64,000 nt of DNA from Sugiyamaella lignohabitans (Eukaryota; Ascomycota; Dipodascomycetes; Dipodascales; Trichomonascaceae). The stretch's first letter is position 1, and the number at the start of each line of letters is the position of its first letter. The position numbers and the translations under genes were made by a program. Of the stretch, positions 31,229 to 41,439 are shown one piece after another. The notes below the pieces were generated by a model, which was given only the letters and a program-made list of their open reading frames with translations, searched no databases and was not told the origin of the DNA. The DNA lies in contig NC_031674.1 in the NCBI RefSeq assembly GCF_001640025.1, positions 434,001 to 498,000 on the forward strand, read 5' to 3'.

Positions 31229-31687
31229 TCAAAGCTTCTTTCGTTTCGTTGGCGGCTTAATAATGCCCTTACAAAGAGGACATTCGGCGGGTTCGCCCCT
31301 GACCATTTGAGACGAAATCCACTGAGAAATACATTCAACATGAAATTCGTGTTCACAAGGTAGAGTCATAACCTTGCTCTCTCTAGGAATATAATCTTCC
31401 AAACAGATATTGCACCGTTCACTACTAGACCACTCTTCGTTATTTGGAGGTGGTGGGACAACTTTCTTGACTAGAAACCCCTTGTCACTGGAGTTATAAA
31501 AATAAAAGGCCACTTCATCACCCTTCCAGGTTTTGGTTGGTAAAGACTCTAAAAGTCTCCGTCGTGCCCGTCGTTCCGTGACAAGACGGCATTTCTGACG
31601 CACTGGTTTGGCCACACCATGATAACCAATGTAGAACGGTACTACCGCAACAATCAGTGGGAATGTGAGTACATGGAGCAGGTTCAT
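31229..31687 (-). CDS. RING-H2 membrane protein, copy 1
   Basis: From the first ATG (31687) the protein has 152 aa. Residues 2-25 form one hydrophobic segment. A RING-H2 finger is at C92, C95, C111, H113, H116, C119, C136, C139. A basic tail (KPPTKRKKL) follows. Inference: a membrane-anchored E3 ubiquitin ligase; the partner is unknown. It is a tandem paralogue of the gene at 32522-33007, which has a 40-residue segment before its membrane span. The open frame here continues upstream to 31732 without an ATG, so an N-terminal exon could be missing. I could not find a convincing one. Confidence 0.78.
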   Translation of the reverse strand: MNLLHVLTFPLIVAVVPFYIGYHGVAKPVRQKCRLVTERRARRRLLESLPTKTWKGDEVAFYFYNSSDKGFLVKKVVPPPPNNEEWSSSERCNICLEDYIPRESKVMTLPCEHEFHVECISQWISSQMVRGEPAECPLCKGIIKPPTKRKKL

Positions 31688-32521
31688 TGGTGCGGTAAAA
31701 ACAACTTGTAAGCACCTGACTGACCTGTACAATAAACTCCACCAGCCCGATGGCCCAAGAAACTGCGGTCAAATAAACCTGGTTACCCGCTTAACCTGCT
31801 CGTGTATTGAATTTGAAAGTGCAAAATTATTTGCTAAGTTGTGTTGTGAGTGCGTGTGTCGTCTCAGCACACGATGAATTGATATTTGTATGCGTATTTC
31901 TGTTTCTGTTCTTTTATTGTCTTATCAATCTGCTCGCGGCGTGGCTCATGCAATGCTTAATTACCTTTGGGAGTATCACCTGCTGATCCCTGTATGGGGG
32001 GATGAGCATCTTCGCGGGTCCCGGGTCAGCCTCCGGCGGCTGGGGCTCCGCCCCAGACCCCGTGGCTCCTGCTTCGCAGGAGATGGCTGGGACCGTGTAC
32101 GCCCGACTCGAGCGCAGCGAGAGGAGCTGCGGGGTCTGGGGCGGAGCCCCAGCCGCCGGAGGCAGGCCCGGGACTGATGGTTGGGATCGTGATCGAATAA
32201 ATTATGCTCGTAAACAGGTAATAATAATAGTGTATGCAACGTGACAGGTGGATGGACTGGAAATTGGGGCTGTGGGGGATGAGGCTGTGTGGTGTGTTTC
32301 TGGTGGCTAAGGAGTTTTGTGTGATTAAACCAGTCTGGTGTGCTATTAGGGTGGAGGAGTTGTGGAGGGACGGTTGTGGTGTGGCAGGTCGTGGAACGCA
32401 TTAAACGGTTAAATATGGGGCATGAAGTCCTGGAAAAAAGTAGTGGGTGCTGGAATGAAGTGCTGGGAGGAAAGGGTGGGTGAGATCATGCTTTTTATAG
32501 GTGTTGGGTGGCAGATAGATC
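31688..32521. other. Intergenic region between the two RING-H2 genes
   Basis: Contains the upstream region of RING copy 1, a GC foldback unit, and the 3' flank of RING copy 2, which is G/T-rich on the plus strand. ORFs here are repeat readthrough. Confidence 0.65.
32029..32163 (-). repeat. GC foldback unit, minus orientation, between RING paralogues
   Basis: The left half (32029-32082) has A plus B2 and the right half (32104-32163) has B1 plus inverted A. The terminal base of the left A module is changed (AGCCTCC). It is flanked by near-palindromic CCCGGG motifs on both sides. It is the last intact copy before 60.7 kb. Confidence 0.87.
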
Positions 32522-33007
32522 CTATCGGATATCGCATTTGCAGACGGGACAGGTGATTGCGGGGTTCTTCTTCTCGGCAATCATTTGCTGGGCAATCCAT
32601 CTGACAGCACAAGTGGAATGGAATTGATGGCCACATGGCAGGGTCATGAGTTTAGATTTGCCGTCGACATAGTCGTCCAAACAAATATTGCAATTCTCAG
32701 AACATCCCCAAGATAGGTTTAATGAGTTATTTACCGGGTCTGGATGTGAGTTGTATACGGTGATGGGTAGCGACCTTAGCAGTTTCTTGTTCTGTCGACG
32801 GTCTTTCCATTCTACACTCTGAAGATAGAACAAATGAAAAGGAGCCGCTATAACAGCCACAGGATATAAAACAATAATGGCAAACATGTTGACAGCTTCG
32901 AGCTTGAGATCAAAAAAGGCAGCTTGGGCTCTAGATATAGGTCTGTCGGGAGTCATCGGATCAGCAGCAACTGTTGCTGATCGACAGGGAACTAGCGTAC
33001 TGGGCAT
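32522..33007 (-). CDS. RING-H2 membrane protein, copy 2
   Basis: 161 aa from a clear ATG. One hydrophobic span is at residues 41-62. The RING-H2 finger has C106, C109, C125, H127, H130, C133, C153, C156. Spacing around CNICLDDY, MTLPCGHQFH and CPVC matches copy 1 (CNICLEDY, MTLPCEHEFH, CPLC), so the two arose by duplication. Inference: a membrane E3 ubiquitin ligase. No specific yeast orthologue is recognised. The N-terminus (residues 1-40) has no counterpart in the visible copy 1. Confidence 0.8.
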   Translation of the reverse strand: MPSTLVPCRSATVAADPMTPDRPISRAQAAFFDLKLEAVNMFAIIVLYPVAVIAAPFHLFYLQSVEWKDRRQNKKLLRSLPITVYNSHPDPVNNSLNLSWGCSENCNICLDDYVDGKSKLMTLPCGHQFHSTCAVRWIAQQMIAEKKNPAITCPVCKCDIR

Positions 33008-34364
33008 CTTGACAGGTGATGTATGACGGACTATTCGGACTACAACTGCCTATTATTGAAGGAATTACAAGAAAATGATGAAATAATGAGATAAAAATCA
33101 AGTCAAAATCGCCAAACTATCCAATATAAATAGTCACACATAGAAGAAGAGTTCCCCGCACCCAAACCGTTTATCGTCCTCATTATATATGTCTTGGATG
33201 CTAATAGCTGTACGATTGTTCAGCTATTTCCCCCTGAGACGGATTAGGTAATGACATTTGATGATCGTACAGATCAATGGTACAGATAGCATAAGCAAGC
33301 AGGAGGTCAACCAGCATCAGCGAATAAGCGGCAAGGTATTTGCAATGGTGCTCCTATGGGATAGAAATTAATGAAAGAAGCATATTTGATTAAGCTTTTG
33401 TTAAATAGGGTTTTGGTTAATGGAATGGATGACATAATATTCAAGTAGATCATGAGATCGTTTTTATTATTTTATCTTAGAGTTGAGATAAAGCATCGTC
33501 ACTAGCTAATGGTACCTGGCTGATTGGAGTCTGTTTATAGTTTTAATTTTACTTATCTCGTAAAGCTAGCTTACTGTTTGCCGTTACCAGACATTATCAG
33601 ATAGGTTACTGTATAGAGTAACATGTTCCAACCGGGGGGGGTTGACCTAGATTTATTTAGAAAGTCTGGACTTGATGGTCAAGACTGTGTATTTAGATTC
33701 AGTGGCGATTAATAGTCCCTTGTTACTAAGGTAAGAAAGATGCTAGCAGCATGTAGACGAACAGGACCATGGGCATGTACTCAAAATCTAAGACAAGCGG
33801 AGATTTAACGATTTTGTAGCGAGCATAGAGCTAAGTGAACTGCCAACCTGCCGGCTGTGTTGTCTACTGTTTTCTATTACTATGGGTTAACTGTGATGTC
33901 TACTGTGCTCTACTGTATTGTCTACTGTGCTCTACTTGCTGTCTACTGTGCTGTACTGTAAGTAGTACTATACTGTTATCAGAGATTGGCCTCGGAATTG
34001 GCCCCTCATTGATTTTCTCCCAAAATTGCTTTGATTCCCTTTACTGAAAGTTCCTCGGAATCCATGATGACTGAGCTCGTAACAAGTTCGTAAATACACT
34101 TGTAACACATTGACTAGGCTGACCAACTGCAATCAAACATGGTCCATGACCAACAAAAAACAAAGACTGAGGAAGATCTGGACCACGATAGCCCAAATAC
34201 GCCCAGTGAGACAGTAGACAATAACATAAAATGCAAGAATACGATACGGACGGCACGCTACAGCACAGCGGCACACAAGTAGCATATCTGAAACAGATAA
34301 TTATATACAAAAAAAATATAAATAGAGTTCAGTATTAAACGTAACCAGATTCTTGGCATATTCA
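33008..34364. other. 1.36-kb intergenic region without a gene
   Basis: No frame has coding character. It includes an imperfect tandem array near 33858-33976 and a short G-run near 33635. Both flanking genes read leftward, so it holds the RING copy 2 promoter and the CCS1 3' flank. Confidence 0.65.
33858..33976. repeat. Imperfect tandem array of TCTACTGTGC-like units
   Basis: The unit TCTACTGT followed by GC, AT or TT recurs about six times in 120 bp, with degenerate copies at both ends. An ORF across it is Cys/Leu-rich and looks like repeat translation rather than a gene. Confidence 0.75.
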
Positions 34365-35162
34365 TCAGTGGATTCCACTAGATATGGCATCGGACCGTTC
34401 TTCCCAAACAGTTTTACCCGAACAGCTGCACACTGACTTGAGGTTCTCCCAGATACCTGCACTACGGGCGATAACACCAACCAAAGAGTCGGGATAGTTT
34501 GCAGTTCGTGACTTGCTCACTGTCAACCCTCTACCAATAATATCTGAAATAGATACATCCTTGGTGAAAACAGCATGTCCTGAAAAGCCCTTTGGCTGAT
34601 TGGCTAAAAATGAATCCGAGGTTGATAGCTGCGCAGACACATCGATTTCTCCAAGCTCAACCAATTGAGGTCCTGTAGAAACTGCACCCTGCGAAAGATC
34701 TCCACTAACTCTAATTGAAGGGTAGTACTTTCCTTTAGGCAGTCCATTAAGGGTGATGTCAAAAAGGGCTCTAGTGGGTGACACTCCTACAATTCTAGCC
34801 AATCCCTTGACGGGATTCTTTTCATCTTCAAAAGATTCTAGAATGCAAACAGCAGCCGAATTGGGTTCTCCTGTACCACGCACAATGGCATCCTTACCAA
34901 TATTTTGCATAGCACTGACCACTGACGAAGGTGCTGTGTTACCGTAGACGGTGACCAATTGTTTAGTAAGATCACATTGGATAGTTTGAACGCCTTCTAG
35001 TCTATTTAGAGTCTCGGACACTGATGATACACAAGAATCACAGTGCAATGGAACTGCGTAGATAGCCTAGACTTCCGTTAGTAACTATCATTTTAATCAA
35101 CCAACAATGCTCATCAACACCAGACTCATTAGACGTACTGTAAAATTATCAGCTGACGGCAT
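34365..35162 (-). CDS. CCS1: Copper chaperone for superoxide dismutase (Ccs1), two exons
   Basis: Exon 1 is only 24 nt (35162-35139, MPSADNFT). The 72-nt intron has GTACGT, TACTAAC and CTAG. Exon 2 is 35066-34365; phase 0 joining gives 241 aa. Domain 1 has the heavy-metal motif AVPLHCDSC (Leu where most have Met) and ends with GKDAIVRG. Domain 2 is SOD-like (about residues 85-215). Domain 3 has RSAGIWENLKSVCSCSGKTVWEER, including the CxC copper site. Family knowledge: Ccs1 delivers copper to Sod1 and forms its disulfide, in cytosol and mitochondrial intermembrane space. Without the small exon the frame has no ATG, which supports the splice model. Confidence 0.93.
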
Positions 35163-35525
35163 CTTTAAATAATGTTATATGTCAGTGCTGTTGAGCTAAT
35201 TACTCGGTAAGTGATGTTTCCAATTATAGGCGAACAATGCTTCCACAAGTGATAAACAATTACTAGAATGACAGCTTATAAACACTTCTCCACTGAACTT
35301 GGCTGACAAATCTGGGGTCTGACGTGATCCGGACTCGGCTTTCCAGCCGTGTTGGATAATTAAGCTGGTGTTTTGAATAGGGTTGGGGTCTAATTTGAGC
35401 AGTGGAGTTTGAATGCCTGTCATGCTGTCACGAACCAAACTAGTCAATTAGGACAATTTCTGAAAGGAAAATATATTGATCAGAACAGGTAGTAAACACC
35501 TTTGTGCCAGTCACATGAGAGGTTA
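35163..35525. promoter_or_regulatory. Divergent CCS1 / IMH1 intergenic region
   Basis: 363 bp between two start codons, so both promoters lie here. No clear TATA or known operator could be assigned, and no GC element is present. Confidence 0.5.
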
Positions 35526-38500
35526 ATGTTTGAATCTCTTGGAAAGGTCACAGCCAAGCTGACTGAGCAGGCAGCTTCTGCTGCTAATAGTCTTTCCAAC
35601 TCACCAAGGCTCAGCATTCAGGAACAGCGGCAACAAGAACAAGACCATTCAATCAAATTACTGCAAACCAATGCAAAACTACTACATACTGAAACACCTG
35701 AACCATCTTCATTAGAGATTGAGGGATCTGCTTCTGCTACTCCAGTCCCAAATGTTGAAGGAAGAGGTGCCACGCCAGCACCTACGTCTGCATCACCGGG
35801 TTCGACATCTGCTCCAAGTCCGAACTCTGTACCGGTTTCTGAGACATCTGATGGTACTTCTGAAGGCAATGTGTCCAATTCGGCTGAGGAAACTGATAAT
35901 AACCGGAATGCTGTCAGTTCAAAACCATCAAATGGACATGAGACCAATGACAGAGCTCCAAATAAAGATACCCAAGCAGGCAAACTGACAACCGAACAAA
36001 CCAATGGCAGTTTGAATTCAGAGTCCAATCAGGAATTACCCAAAGAGATTACTCAAAAACTGAAAAAGTTTGCCAAATATGAAGAGAAATATCCACGTAA
36101 GTTTGATCCTTCAACAACCCGAGTATAGTATAAGATACACAAATCTAACCGTCTTAGTTTTACTCAAGGCATATCGACTGGAGAAGAAAAAGGCTGAATT
36201 AGTTAAAGCGTTTGAGAAAATACTGGAGGAAAACACCCCTGTTAGAACAATCTCGGAAACCGAGGCTTTGGTGGCATATTTGCAGAATCTGGCTCAAACT
36301 AAGGACATGCAAAATGCTGAAATTCGTCGACTAACAAGCGAAAACTCAAAAACCATAAAAGAAGCGACCGATCTAAAGGGAACCTTAGATAAAGCGAAGG
36401 CGGAAATAGCAGATCTTAAATCCAATCTCGTTAAACAGAGGCAATTAGAGAAAGATGCTGAGAATTTCAAGACTGAAATAGAAGCTTTAAAATCTCAAGG
36501 AGTTTCTAAGGACGAGCTACTTAAGCAGCAAACAGAAAAACTAGCCAAACTTGATAAACTCGAAGAAGAGCTCAAGAGCAAAGATCAAGAGCTCACTAAG
36601 ATCAAAGAGGAAAGCGAGAAATCAGCCAATGCCGTTAGTGCTGATAAGGAGAAAGAATTAGCGATACTCCAAGAAAAACTCGAAAAAGAAGTTTCTGCCT
36701 TGAACGAAAAAGAGGAAGAGTTAGTCAAATTGAAGAGCGAGAAGGAGCAAGCCACTGTAGCACTTGCTAAGGAGAAGGATGATGAAATCAACCGACTCAA
36801 GGAGATTCACAGTAAAGAAATATCTGAATTGTCACTTAAGTTGAAAGAAGTCGAGGAGTCTGCATCTGCTGCTTCTGCTCCACCTGTAGGTTCTGATCTG
36901 GCTGACCAGATTTCTACACCTACATCGACCCCTTCCAAGAAAAAGAATAAGAAAAAGAAAAAGGGTGGAGCTATGGCCACAGAACCTCCTGAAACTGAAA
37001 ATACAAGCTTGCCTTCATCTGATGGCGAGATTTCAAAGCTGCAAGCTGAGATTCGGTCTAAAGAAGAGCATATTCAAGAACTGAATGGAATGATTACCGC
37101 TATCGGGCAAGACTTGGTAGTCGCTAGAGAAGAGCTGGCCAACAGAGATAATGAGGTCACTGGTACGAAAGAAAGTGCTCTTCAAGCATCTGAGGAGTTG
37201 AAAGCCTTGAAGGAGGACATGGATCGTCAGCTTGAAGAGGCTAGAAACAAGTTGAAAGAAGAATCGGCTGCATTGGAAGACACGAAGAGCAAGTTGAAAG
37301 AAGAGTCGGCTACATTGGAAGATACTAAAAGCAAGTTGAAAGAAGAGTCGGCTATTTTGGAAGATGTTCGACTAGGTTTAGAAAAGGCTGAGAAACTAGC
37401 TGCAACTCGTTTAGATGAGCTTAACCGTAGTAAAGCTGATTACGAGTCCCAGATCTCTAAGCTGAAAGCCGACCATGGAAACAGCACCGCTCTCATTGAT
37501 AAGTACAAGGGCGAGATCTCCACACTTACATCTGTCGTTGCCGATAAAGAAAAGCATATTAGTGAGTTAGAGACTAAGGTAAAATCATTAGAGACCTCAT
37601 ACTCAAAACTTAATGCAGAGCATAATTCTTTGAAGAAGCAACAAGGAGCAGAAATTGAAAGCTTACAAAAGACAAACGCCGAAGCCCGAGGTAAACTTCA
37701 ACGAGAATTGGCTGCTGTTAAAGCATCCAAAGCTTCATTTGAAAAAGACCATTCAAAGCTCCTGGTGGAAGCTTCAGAAGCAAAGAGTAAACTTAGCGCT
37801 GCAGAAACAGAAAAGGCGACTGCTATTTCTAACCTTCAACTTCTTCAGCGTGAAGTAGACGAGCTGAAACAGATAGCTGATGAATCATCTAAAAGATCCG
37901 ATAGTCTTCAGGAAGAGCTGTCGGATCTTCGAAAGCATCTTCAAGATAGAACCAGAGAAGCTCAGACTTTGACTAACCTTCGAAATGAAACTGAACACAG
38001 TTATCAGACAAAGGTTAAAGAACTAGAAGCCAAGGTGCGTGCATTAACAGAGCAGAGGGATGAATATGAGAGTGATCTTCTGACAATGCAGAGCCGTAAA
38101 TCCAGAGAACTAGATGAACTAAGGACTCAAAACGGTGATCTGAAACGACAATTGCATATGTTTGAAGAAGAGAAAAATCGATACGACAGGGATCTAAAAG
38201 ATATCCGTAAGATGCGTGACAGGGTACAAGAAGAACTGACTTCCGCGAAAGAAGAGCTTGCATCCATTCGCAAAGAGTTAGAGAGCTCCCGTAGTCAATT
38301 AAGTGCGGCACAAACCCGTGCTGTTGAATTTGAAAAGTCCGCAAGCTCTTTGAAGCGAGCTGCCGAGGAATCTCAGGAGAAAAATGAAGTTTTGCAAAGG
38401 AATTACCGGGTACTCACTGGTGATTTGGAAACGATGCGCAAAGAGATTGTGGATCTGAAAAATAAATCACGAGATACTGTGCATTCTCGCCAATCCAGCA

Positions 38501-38679
38501 TTGTCAGTCTTAGTGGTCAAGACAATGACCAGGTCCGAAATGAAAGACTATACACCAAGAACTTTTTGCTAAACTATGTTGACAAGAAAGAACAGCGATC
38601 TGCTATGTTAGGCTCACTGGCCACTTTCTTGGAACTCAATGATTCAGAAAGGCAGAGATTCGCAACTGCTTTCCGTTGA
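35526..38679 (+). CDS. IMH1: Imh1-like golgin with C-terminal GRIP domain, two exons
   Basis: Exon 1 is 35526-36096, the 61-nt intron (GTAAGT, TCTAAC, CTTAG) ends at 36157, and exon 2 is 36158-38679, giving 1030 aa (yeast Imh1 911). Joining restores KKFAKYEEKYPLLLKAYRLEKKK, a conserved start of the coiled coil, here cited only as KYEEKYPLLLKAYR. The N-terminal 190 residues are low-complexity and Ser/Thr-rich after MFESLGKVTAKL. A long Lys/Glu coiled coil covers about 195-960, with a 14-residue repeat (KLKEESA-LEDTKS) three times. The end (RLYTKNFLLNYVDKKEQR) resembles a GRIP domain. Family knowledge: GRIP golgins bind Arl1-GTP at the trans-Golgi and tether vesicles. A GRAB-type (Rud3) reading is less likely. 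Confidence 0.82.
37249..37374 (+). repeat. 42-bp tandem repeat inside IMH1, three copies
   Basis: Units start at 37249, 37291 and 37333, each encoding a 14-residue heptad pair beginning KLKEESA. The period of 42 bp keeps frame and heptad register, so copy-number change would only lengthen the coiled coil. Confidence 0.9.
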
Positions 38680-38747
38680 GTCAGCGTGCATTTATATGAC
38701 AAATTCATTTTTTGTGCTATGTATTATAAATAATAGATGAATATCTT

Positions 38748-39860
38748 TCAATCATTATACCATGGTCCATTAACACAATCTGCTACGGTCATTTGCTTTG
38801 AATGAATCAGCCTAGATACCTCAATGCCGACATTGACTGTCTTTATTGTTGAATCATGCTCCAATATCAATGCACCAGGCGTCTCTGCTTGCCATTGTCG
38901 TACTTCCTGGTAAACCTCATTTTCTGTTTTAGATCTATCATTTACTCTCCAATCAAACGTATCCTTATCCCAGAAAACTGCAACCAATCCAAATTGTCTT
39001 GTTATTGTTCTCACTCGGTCGTCAATTGCCCCGTATGGGGGTCTGAAGTATCTCGGTACCACGCCGGCTGTGGCGTTGATGGCCCATATCGACCACTGGA
39101 TTTGAGCAGCTATATCTTCGTTTGATAAACCCGGAAGATTGGCATGACTCCATGTGTGAGAGGCAAGTAGATGCCCTTCTTGGTGTTGTAATCTGACTGT
39201 TTCTGGAAATCTCACCACATTGATACCTTGAGTGAAAAATGTAGTTTTTATAGGTAGTTGGTCTAGCAGCTTTGGAGTGCTGGGGCTTGGCCCATCGTCA
39301 AATGTCTGAGACATGACAGGACATGTAATGATGTCATCTGGGGCCACACATCTGTAACACTCAAATGAACAATGACTTCTTTCAACATTGCTACAATCCC
39401 CTAATGATCTTTTGGGGATTTTTGGTACCACTGACAGATCAATATCGTCTAATGGAATATACGGTGCGTTTTCGTCTGGCCATTTAGTCAACCCAGTGAT
39501 GCTTTGCAACCAGTCGGGAAACGGCTGTTTGAACTGAGCATAAATTTTGACTCCTTGGTTGTTACCAGAGATTCCTCCTCCTATACCTATTTCCTGGCGG
39601 CTTGGCACCGTGTAGTCTGCTAATGTACGATCTAAATGGCTCGGCTTTGATCCAGTGCCATAGGTCTGTGGGCCAGAGGCATGGTTCTGCAAGTTTTCTC
39701 TGAGCTTTCCAGGCGATATTGGTAGATTGATGTATTTTGCGGAGTGGTCAATATTACGAGGTGATGAGAGCAGGAGAGGGTTTATTGGCTTGGTTTCATC
39801 ATTACTTTTGGCTGTTGCAACAGTACTGAAGACTAGCAGCGCGGTTGCGTATAGTTTCAT
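38748..39860 (-). CDS. Secreted chitin deacetylase (polysaccharide deacetylase, CE4)
   Basis: 370 aa. A signal peptide covers residues 1-17 (MKLYATALLVFSTVATA). After a linker and Cys-rich segment (156-180), the NodB domain shows motif 1 TFDDGPS (Asp188, Asp189), motif 2 SHTWSH (His235, His239) and motif 3 RPPYGAID (273-280). These are the metal and catalytic residues of family CE4. Family knowledge: such enzymes convert chitin to chitosan; S. cerevisiae Cda1 and Cda2 do so for the ascospore wall. It may act in the spore wall or vegetative wall here; the sequence does not tell. No GPI signal is seen. It converges closely with IMH1. Confidence 0.9.
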   Translation of the reverse strand: MKLYATALLVFSTVATAKSNDETKPINPLLLSSPRNIDHSAKYINLPISPGKLRENLQNHASGPQTYGTGSKPSHLDRTLADYTVPSRQEIGIGGGISGNNQGVKIYAQFKQPFPDWLQSITGLTKWPDENAPYIPLDDIDLSVVPKIPKRSLGDCSNVERSHCSFECYRCVAPDDIITCPVMSQTFDDGPSPSTPKLLDQLPIKTTFFTQGINVVRFPETVRLQHQEGHLLASHTWSHANLPGLSNEDIAAQIQWSIWAINATAGVVPRYFRPPYGAIDDRVRTITRQFGLVAVFWDKDTFDWRVNDRSKTENEVYQEVRQWQAETPGALILEHDSTIKTVNVGIEVSRLIHSKQMTVADCVNGPWYND

Positions 39861-40180
39861 ATCGACCCATACATAGGCAGAAGTAGCAATGTTCCCCAGT
39901 CTGAATTTGTGTGAGACTTCTATGATTTATGGAATTTTATGGATATCTCAGCAGTCCAGAGATATAATAGTGCCGGAATGATGATAGTCGATTGCCTTGC
40001 CATTTACGGAAATACGGATGTCGATTACCCCTGAATAATTATGTCTATAGAGGACTTAAAATTCAAAGGGCATTATAGGCGCCAATGTTGTCATAGTTGA
40101 ATAAAACATATACAACTTAAACAGGGTTCAAATTAGCGACTAGAAAATATTTTTATTATTGACAAGGACAAGAAATTCTA
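39861..40180. promoter_or_regulatory. Divergent deacetylase / ARA2 intergenic region
   Basis: 320 bp, AT-rich, holding both promoters. No gene, no GC element and no operator I can name. Confidence 0.5.
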
Positions 40181-41200
40181 ATGACACAGTCAGAGGTTAT
40201 TATCAAGCCTATAACGACCAATATACCAAAGTCTATTGAAGATTTACCAGATATTGTATTAGGAGCAGGAGTTTTCAACTATCAATACACGGATGACCCT
40301 CATGGCTTATCTGCTGAAAATGTTTTAAGAAAAGCATTTGACCTTGGTATACGTGCTTTGGACACATCTGCTTATTATGGTCCTTCAGAAGAGATTGTGG
40401 GAAAGGCCCTGAAGAGTATGGCCTCGGAGTACCCAAGAGACACGTATCTGATCTGTACGAAAGCGGGTCGTGTAGCAGAAAATAACTTCGACTATTCTGC
40501 AGCATCTATTAGAAGCTCTGTCTTGAGAAGCTTGGAAAGACTGAATACCACATATCTGGATGTTCTGTATATACACGACGTTGAATTTGTCGAGACTAAA
40601 CAGTGTTTAGAAGCTATTGACGAGGCCTTCGCGTTAAAGAAAGCGGGCTACATCAAAAACGTAGGCATATCTGGCTACCCACTTGACTTTTTATTATATT
40701 TAGCTACACTGGCAAAGAATACACTATCACATGGATCTCTGGACATCATACTGAGTTATTCCAACTTTTGTATGCAGAACACTTTGCTGGAAGATTATGT
40801 TACAAAATTTAAAACTGAAGCAGGAGTAAGGGTGGTTCTCAATGCCTCACCTCTGAGTATGTCGCTATTAAGAGCTGTACCTCCTCATCCATTTCACCCC
40901 GCATCTCTAGAGCTTCGTAAAGCAGTTTCTGAAGCGTCTGTTTACACCTCGCAACATGGTGTCGACATTTCTGATTTGGCGGTGCGATTTGTATATACTC
41001 ATTGGACTCATGGCCCGACAGTGTTTGGTCTCCAAACTGTTCGTGAGGTTGAAACAGCAGTCCAGCAGTACTGGCAAGCCAAAACAGCAGCACAATCCAA
41101 AGAAGACGAAGTCCTTTTGAAGGGTGTACGTGAGATTCTTGGCAGCACTTTAAACCAGACCTGGCCATCTGGTATCGAGCATCCTGATATGACTGCATGA
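40181..41200 (+). CDS. ARA2: D-arabinose dehydrogenase, NAD-dependent (Ara2-like)
   Basis: 339-aa aldo/keto reductase, about the yeast length (335). The AKR tetrad is visible as Asp61 (LDTSAYYG), Tyr66, Lys94 (TKAG) and His132 (LYIHDVEF). The opening LPDIVLGAGVFNYQY with an NAD-type L-galactose/arabinose dehydrogenase layout fits Ara2 rather than the NADP-type Ara1. Family knowledge: Ara2 oxidises D-arabinose to D-arabino-1,4-lactone, the step before Alo1 in dehydro-ascorbate synthesis. Single exon, clear ATG. Confidence 0.9.
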   Translation: MTQSEVIIKPITTNIPKSIEDLPDIVLGAGVFNYQYTDDPHGLSAENVLRKAFDLGIRALDTSAYYGPSEEIVGKALKSMASEYPRDTYLICTKAGRVAENNFDYSAASIRSSVLRSLERLNTTYLDVLYIHDVEFVETKQCLEAIDEAFALKKAGYIKNVGISGYPLDFLLYLATLAKNTLSHGSLDIILSYSNFCMQNTLLEDYVTKFKTEAGVRVVLNASPLSMSLLRAVPPHPFHPASLELRKAVSEASVYTSQHGVDISDLAVRFVYTHWTHGPTVFGLQTVREVETAVQQYWQAKTAAQSKEDEVLLKGVREILGSTLNQTWPSGIEHPDMTA

Positions 41201-41439
41201 TGATTTATTGGGAAATGAATAGAACGACGCAAGCATCACGAGATGCGCGAGTCATTGGTGGCTCCTGCTAGCGGGCAGAGGAAGATCTTGTATATACTAA
41301 AGAATTTTGATAGGGACATTTACCACTACACAGTGATAGAATAAAATAAACAATAAACAATAAACACAGAACAAGACAAGACTCGATATACCATTCCTAC
41401 CAGCAGAACAGACCACCTCAGTCTTCACATTGCTGGAAA

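Noticed and set aside
36097..36157. Overlapping frames at 35502-36128 and 36070-38679 as two genes
   Set aside because: A 61-nt intron with good signals joins them and restores a conserved coiled-coil start. The second frame has no credible own ATG.
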